In this document: positions 36,339 to 39,801 of the stretch, piece by piece
How the letters are laid out: every line of letters starts with the position of its first letter
Position numbering within the stretch: the first letter of the stretch is position 1
Assembly: GCA_009908845.1 (NCBI GenBank)
Contig: JAAAOQ010000210.1
Coordinates: 1 to 39,801 of the forward strand
Origin: Gammaproteobacteria bacterium
Lineage (GTDB): Bacteria > Pseudomonadota > Gammaproteobacteria > Chromatiales > Chromatiaceae
DNA length: 39,801 nucleotides
Direction: 5' to 3'
Position numbers and translations under genes: made by a program
Notes under the pieces: model-generated
What the model was told of the DNA's origin: nothing
Seen by the model: the letters and a program-made list of their open reading frames with translations, nothing else
Database searches by the model: none

Positions 36339-36623
36339 GTGGACCCGCGGAGTGAGTCGGGGCAAGTTCGGCGACAGCATCTGGACCAGAGCGTTGTCAA
36401 TAAGGCGATCAAGCGGGCGGTCAAGCTGACCAGTATCGATAAGCGCGTCAGCGCGCATACCTTCCGGCACAGTTTCGCGACCCACTTACTGCAACGGGGA
36501 ACGGATATTCGGACGATTCAGGCGCTGCTCGGGCACAAGGACGTCGAGACGACAATGATCTACACCCATGTGCTGAATCAGGGCGCGCAAGGGGTACCCA
36601 GTCCGTTGGATGATCTGCTGTGA
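36339..36623 (+). pseudogene. intI: C-terminal fragment of an integron integrase (IntI)
   Basis: About 94 residues remain of a tyrosine recombinase normally more than 300 aa long. [72 protein letters not shown] and [10 protein letters not shown] follow the IntI C-terminus closely. The box II residues H-x-x-R, His of LLGHKD and Tyr of MIYTH are intact. An in-frame TGA two codons before residue 1 and loss of the entire N-terminal half show it is inactive. The orientation is as in an integron whose cassettes lie to the left on the minus strand. Confidence 0.88.
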
Positions 36624-36654
36624 GCGTTGAGAGGCAGGATGTCGTCATTGATGA

Positions 36655-36675
36655 GGCTCTCGCCCATTGAGAGCC
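36655..36675. repeat. Inverted repeat after the IntI fragment
   Basis: GGCTCTC (36655-36661) and GAGAGCC (36669-36675) with a 7-base loop form a perfect 7-bp stem, 32 bp after the IntI stop. No T tract follows, so a terminator function is uncertain. Confidence 0.35.
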
Positions 36676-36714
36676 GCGAGCTCTTCCTGCCCGCAAATAA
36701 CGTGAGCCTCAGCT

Positions 36715-36731
36715 CGGTCGGTTTCCGACCG
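36715..36731. repeat. Inverted repeat upstream of the helicase gene
   Basis: CGGTCGG-TTT-CCGACCG is a perfect 7-bp stem with a 3-base loop, about 50 bp before the helicase ATG. It may be an operator; TACACT at about 36744 is a possible -10 just downstream. Confidence 0.35.
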
Positions 36732-36781
36732 GACTGGTTGGGCTACACTAGCGGCCGCTCAAGCAACGAGGGCCAGAGCCG

Positions 36782-39586
36782 ATGGCCCGAGAGTCGAGTA
36801 TGAGAGTCGCGCAAGGCGCTCGGGCCGGGCCGGAGCCGGCCATCGCTTCGCCAACCGATGATGACCGCGTTCACAGGCTGCTCGCGCGTCTGCAACGCAA
36901 GTATAAGGGCCGCATCACCGGCGAGCTTGCGACGCCGGCCGCCGCGCCCCGCTACGCCGAGCTGCCTGACGCAATGCATCTCAAGCTGCGTGACGCCCTG
37001 GCGGCGCGCGGGCTGACCCGGCTCTACAGCCATCAGCGCCAGGCCTGGGACCTGGCAGCGGCTGGCCAGCATCTGGTGGTCGCGACCCCAACCGCGTCCG
37101 GTAAGACCCTGTGCTACAACCTGCCGGTGCTCGATGCGGTGCTGAGCCGGCGCGCGAAGGCGCTGTACCTGTTCCCCACGAAGGCGCTGGCGCAGGATCA
37201 GGTCGCCGAGCTGATGGAGCTCAATCGGGCGGGCGGCGTAACAACCAGCACCGAGCACGCTCCCGCCGACGTCTTTGGCGGCGGAGCTGCGCTCAATCTC
37301 GATACGACCCGCATCGACGGGCAGTCCACCGGGGACCAGGCAGCGAGCGGCGCTGCTTCAAGCTCGCCCCCAGCAGAGGCTCCAGCAGGTGCGGCCGCTG
37401 GACCGGCCGGCTCTGCGGAAACACTCGGCATCAAGGCCTTCACCTTCGACGGCGACACCCCGGGCGATGCGCGCAAGGCGGTGCGCACGCGCGGCGATAT
37501 CGTGGTCTCGAATCCGGACATGCTGCACCAGGCGATCCTGCCGCATCACACCAAATGGGCGCAGTTCTTCGAGTCACTGGCATTCATCGTCGTCGATGAG
37601 CTGCACAGCTACCGCGGCGTGTTCGGCTCGCATGTCGCGAACGTCTTTCGCCGGCTGCAGCGGATCTGTCAGTTCTACGGGGTCCAGCCGCAGTTCATCT
37701 TCGCGTCGGCCACCATCGCCAACCCGGCCGAGCTGGCCGAGCAGCTGATTGGCGCGCCGGTCAGCGCGATCACCGACAGCGGCGCGCCGCGCGGCGCCCG
37801 TCATCTGCTGCTTTGGAACCCGCCGGTGATCAATCCGGACCTCGGCATCCGCGCCTCGGCGCGCTCGCAGAGCACGCGGATCGCGCGCATGGCGACCAAG
37901 GCCGGTCTGAAGAACATCGTGTTCGCGCGCACCCGGCTGATGGTCGAGGTCATCACCAAGTATCTGAAGGATGTCTTCGATCGTGACCCGCGCAAGCCGC
38001 CGCGCGTGATCGCCTACCGCGGCGGCTATCTGCCCAGCGAGCGGCGCCAGACCGAGCAGGCGCTGCGCGCCGGCCGGGTCGATACCGTCGTCAGCACCTC
38101 GGCGCTCGAGCTCGGGGTCGACATCGGCGCCCTCGATGTCGCGATCCTGAACGGCTATCCGGGCACCATCGCCGCGACCTGGCAGCGACTCGGGCGCGCC
38201 GGGCGCCGCAATCGCGGCAGCCTCGGCGTGCTGGTCGCGACCAGCGATCCGCTCGATCAGTACATGGTCCGGCACCCGGAGTTCTTCCTCGGCGCCTCGC
38301 CGGAGCATGCACGCATCCATCCGGACCAGCTGTTGATCCTGATGGATCATGTGCGCTGCGCCGCGTTCGAGCTGCCGTTCAAGGATGGCGACCGCTTCGG
38401 CGGCTCGAGCTGCACCGAGGACCTGCAGGAGATGCTCGGCTATCTGCGCGACGAAGGCGTGCTGCAGCGTCAGGGCGGCCCCGACGGCGGGCGCTGGTAC
38501 TGGGTTGCCGACAGCTATCCGGCCAATGCGGTCTCATTGCGCTCGGTCGCCGAGGGCAACTTCGTCGTCATCGACACCGGCGACGGCAAGCAGACGATCA
38601 TCGCCGAGGTCGATTACAGCGGCGCGCCGGGCACGCTCTACGAAGGCGCGATCTACATGGTCCAGTCGCAGCCCTATCAGGTCGAGCGGCTCGACTGGAC
38701 CGGCCGCAAGGCCTTCGTGCGCAAGACCCGCGCCGACTACTACACCGATGCGATCGACTACACGCGGCTGAAGATCCTGGACCGCTTCGACAGCCGCCGG
38801 CTCGGTGGACATCCGGCCGAGCCAGCGGCAACGCCCGCGGCCGGAGAGACAGCCGCAAGCCATCCTGCGACAGCCGTGCCGGAAGCTGTGCCGGAAGCCG
38901 CACCGGAGGCCCCGGTGGCTGCCACCTCGCATGGCGAGGTCCAGATCGTGCGCCGCTATCCGGGCTACAAGAAGATCCGCTACTACAGCCACGACAACAT
39001 CGGCTACGGCCATATCGATCTGCCCGATCAGGAGATGCACACCAGCGCGGTCTGGTGGCAGGTCGAGCCCAATGCGCTCGAGCGCTCACTGCCGACCCGC
39101 GAGCAGGCGATCGAGGGCTTCCTCGGCGTCGCCTATGCGCTGCATCACGTCGCCGCGCTGCGCGCGATGGCGGAGGTGAGGGATCTCGGGCGCGCGGTCG
39201 GCGACAGCCAGGGCCGTTGGTTCGCGGTGCTCGGCGGCGATGGCCGCGGCCAGCTGCGCGGTCCGAGCAACGAGCCGCTGGAGGAGCCGCCCGGCGATCG
39301 CTTCGAGCCGACGCTGTTCCTCTACGACAACTATCCGGGTGGCGTCGGCCTCTCGGCGCCGCTGTTCGACGACGCGCAGGCACTGGTCACCGATGCGCTT
39401 GGATTGGTCAGTGGCTGCGCCTGCGCGCACGGCTGTCCGGCCTGCATCGGCCCGATACTGGCCAGCGACGAGCAGGCGCTGCGCTCGCCGAAGCGCTCGG
39501 CGCTCATCGTGCTGCGGCTGCTCGGCGGAACAACCGCAGCGGAGAGCAGCCGCGCATCCGCCAGCGGCGCAGTGATTCGGGCCTGA
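36782..39586 (+). CDS. MrfA-like DEAD/DEAH-box helicase with DUF1998 domain
   Basis: 934-aa superfamily 2 helicase related to Bacillus MrfA (YprA) and yeast Hrq1, which act in repair of mitomycin-type DNA damage. Motifs: Q-like SHQRQAWD (83-90), Walker A TPTASGKT (102-109), DELH (272-275), SATIAN (about 309-314), and ALELGVDIG plus QRLGRAGRRNRG in domain 2. The C-terminal DUF1998 region carries the four-Cys cluster GCACAHGCPACIGP. Two Ala/Pro/Ser-rich insertions are unusual: residues about 150-213 inside helicase domain 1 (between motifs Ia and Ib) and about 680-720. The next gene appears to be the nuclease partner. Confidence 0.93.
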   Translation: MARESSMRVAQGARAGPEPAIASPTDDDRVHRLLARLQRKYKGRITGELATPAAAPRYAELPDAMHLKLRDALAARGLTRLYSHQRQAWDLAAAGQHLVVATPTASGKTLCYNLPVLDAVLSRRAKALYLFPTKALAQDQVAELMELNRAGGVTTSTEHAPADVFGGGAALNLDTTRIDGQSTGDQAASGAASSSPPAEAPAGAAAGPAGSAETLGIKAFTFDGDTPGDARKAVRTRGDIVVSNPDMLHQAILPHHTKWAQFFESLAFIVVDELHSYRGVFGSHVANVFRRLQRICQFYGVQPQFIFASATIANPAELAEQLIGAPVSAITDSGAPRGARHLLLWNPPVINPDLGIRASARSQSTRIARMATKAGLKNIVFARTRLMVEVITKYLKDVFDRDPRKPPRVIAYRGGYLPSERRQTEQALRAGRVDTVVSTSALELGVDIGALDVAILNGYPGTIAATWQRLGRAGRRNRGSLGVLVATSDPLDQYMVRHPEFFLGASPEHARIHPDQLLILMDHVRCAAFELPFKDGDRFGGSSCTEDLQEMLGYLRDEGVLQRQGGPDGGRWYWVADSYPANAVSLRSVAEGNFVVIDTGDGKQTIIAEVDYSGAPGTLYEGAIYMVQSQPYQVERLDWTGRKAFVRKTRADYYTDAIDYTRLKILDRFDSRRLGGHPAEPAATPAAGETAASHPATAVPEAVPEAAPEAPVAATSHGEVQIVRRYPGYKKIRYYSHDNIGYGHIDLPDQEMHTSAVWWQVEPNALERSLPTREQAIEGFLGVAYALHHVAALRAMAEVRDLGRAVGDSQGRWFAVLGGDGRGQLRGPSNEPLEEPPGDRFEPTLFLYDNYPGGVGLSAPLFDDAQALVTDALGLVSGCACAHGCPACIGPILASDEQALRSPKRSALIVLRLLGGTTAAESSRASASGAVIRA

Positions 39587-39624
39587 GCAAGCAAGACAGA
39601 GCGCGGAGTATCTAGGCGATCACG

Positions 39625-39801
39625 ATGCCGAGCCTGCAGGAACGATTGCGCCGACTCCGCGGAGCGAGCGGGAGCGATGCCGACCCCGCTGCCACATCCC
39701 AGCGGCCTGAACCCAATCGCCAGGATCGCCACGCGACCGGGAGCGATGCCGACCCCGTTGCCACATCCCCCTCTGTTGCCAGCCCGACTGATACCAGCCG
39801 G
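39625..39801 (+). CDS. Probable YprB/MrfB-like exonuclease, 5' end only
   Basis: The open frame from ATG 39625 runs to the window edge, 59 codons: MPSLQERLRRLRGASGSD, then a low-complexity Ser/Asp/Ala/Pro/Thr region. RNase H-like exonucleases of the YprB/MrfB type often begin with such a short amphipathic helix and commonly follow the MrfA-like helicase. No catalytic part is inside the window, so the identification rests on context and the N-terminal motif. It starts 38 bp after the helicase stop, suggesting one operon. Confidence 0.5.
   Translation, partial: MPSLQERLRRLRGASGSDADPAATSQRPEPNRQDRHATGSDADPVATSPSVASPTDTSR
39669..39769 (+). repeat. Imperfect 32-bp direct repeat inside the YprB-like gene
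   Basis: CGGGAGCGATGCCGACCCCG at 39669 recurs at 39738. The two 32-bp units (39669-39700, 39738-39769) differ at one base. The 69-bp period keeps the frame and duplicates GSDADPxATS in the N-terminal linker. Confidence 0.85.

Overview
The window is high-GC, densely coded DNA with short gaps and many start/stop overlaps. It most likely comes from a gammaproteobacterium, and a Chromatiales-like purple sulfur bacterium is a reasonable guess. The mnmA-hflD-(purB) neighbourhood, a RoxA-type ribosomal oxygenase, outer-membrane phospholipase A, a DUF29 gene and OmpA-family proteins fit this. The taxonomic guess is inference. Most genes are on the minus strand.

Region by region: (1) 1-4.1 kb holds the 5' part of a type I restriction-modification hsdS, a complete hsdM, and a heptad-repeat coiled-coil protein with a degenerate PD-(D/E)XK-like domain. 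(2) 4.4-7.7 kb is a large GH15/phosphorylase-kinase-alpha-like protein. (3) 8-15.7 kb is a complete seven-gene bacterial V-type ATPase operon in the order B-D-I-K-E-DUF2764-A. This is a circular permutation of the usual E-DUF2764-A-B-D-I-K order. The K proteolipid keeps the residues that bind Na+ in Enterococcus NtpK, and four 15-bp tandem repeats precede atpB. (4) 15.9-21.9 kb holds pldA (with Asp in place of the catalytic Asn), a divergent membrane-anchored alpha/beta hydrolase, a SMUG-type uracil-DNA glycosylase, two paralogous OmpA-domain proteins separated by a strong terminator, and a GNAT acetyltransferase. (5) 22-32.4 kb is a housekeeping block (roxA, EamA transporter, purB, acnA, hflD, mnmA). 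acnA, a hicBA toxin-antitoxin pair, a Phd/PIN toxin-antitoxin pair and a DUF29 gene sit between hflD and purB, genes that are adjacent in Escherichia coli. (6) 32.5-36.6 kb looks like a decayed chromosomal integron: two attC-like imperfect palindromes each just downstream of a minus-strand cassette-like gene, a 1.1-kb IS interrupting one cassette ORF, an unknown secreted protein, and a C-terminal fragment of an integron integrase (IntI) on the plus strand. The IntI fragment points away from the cassettes, as in an intact integron. (7) 36.8-39.8 kb is an MrfA-like DUF1998 helicase followed by the start of a probable YprB/MrfB-like exonuclease gene.

The most unusual features are the integron relic, the permuted and probably Na+-coupled V-ATPase operon with its upstream 15-bp repeats, and the orphan secreted protein between the IS and the IntI fragment.
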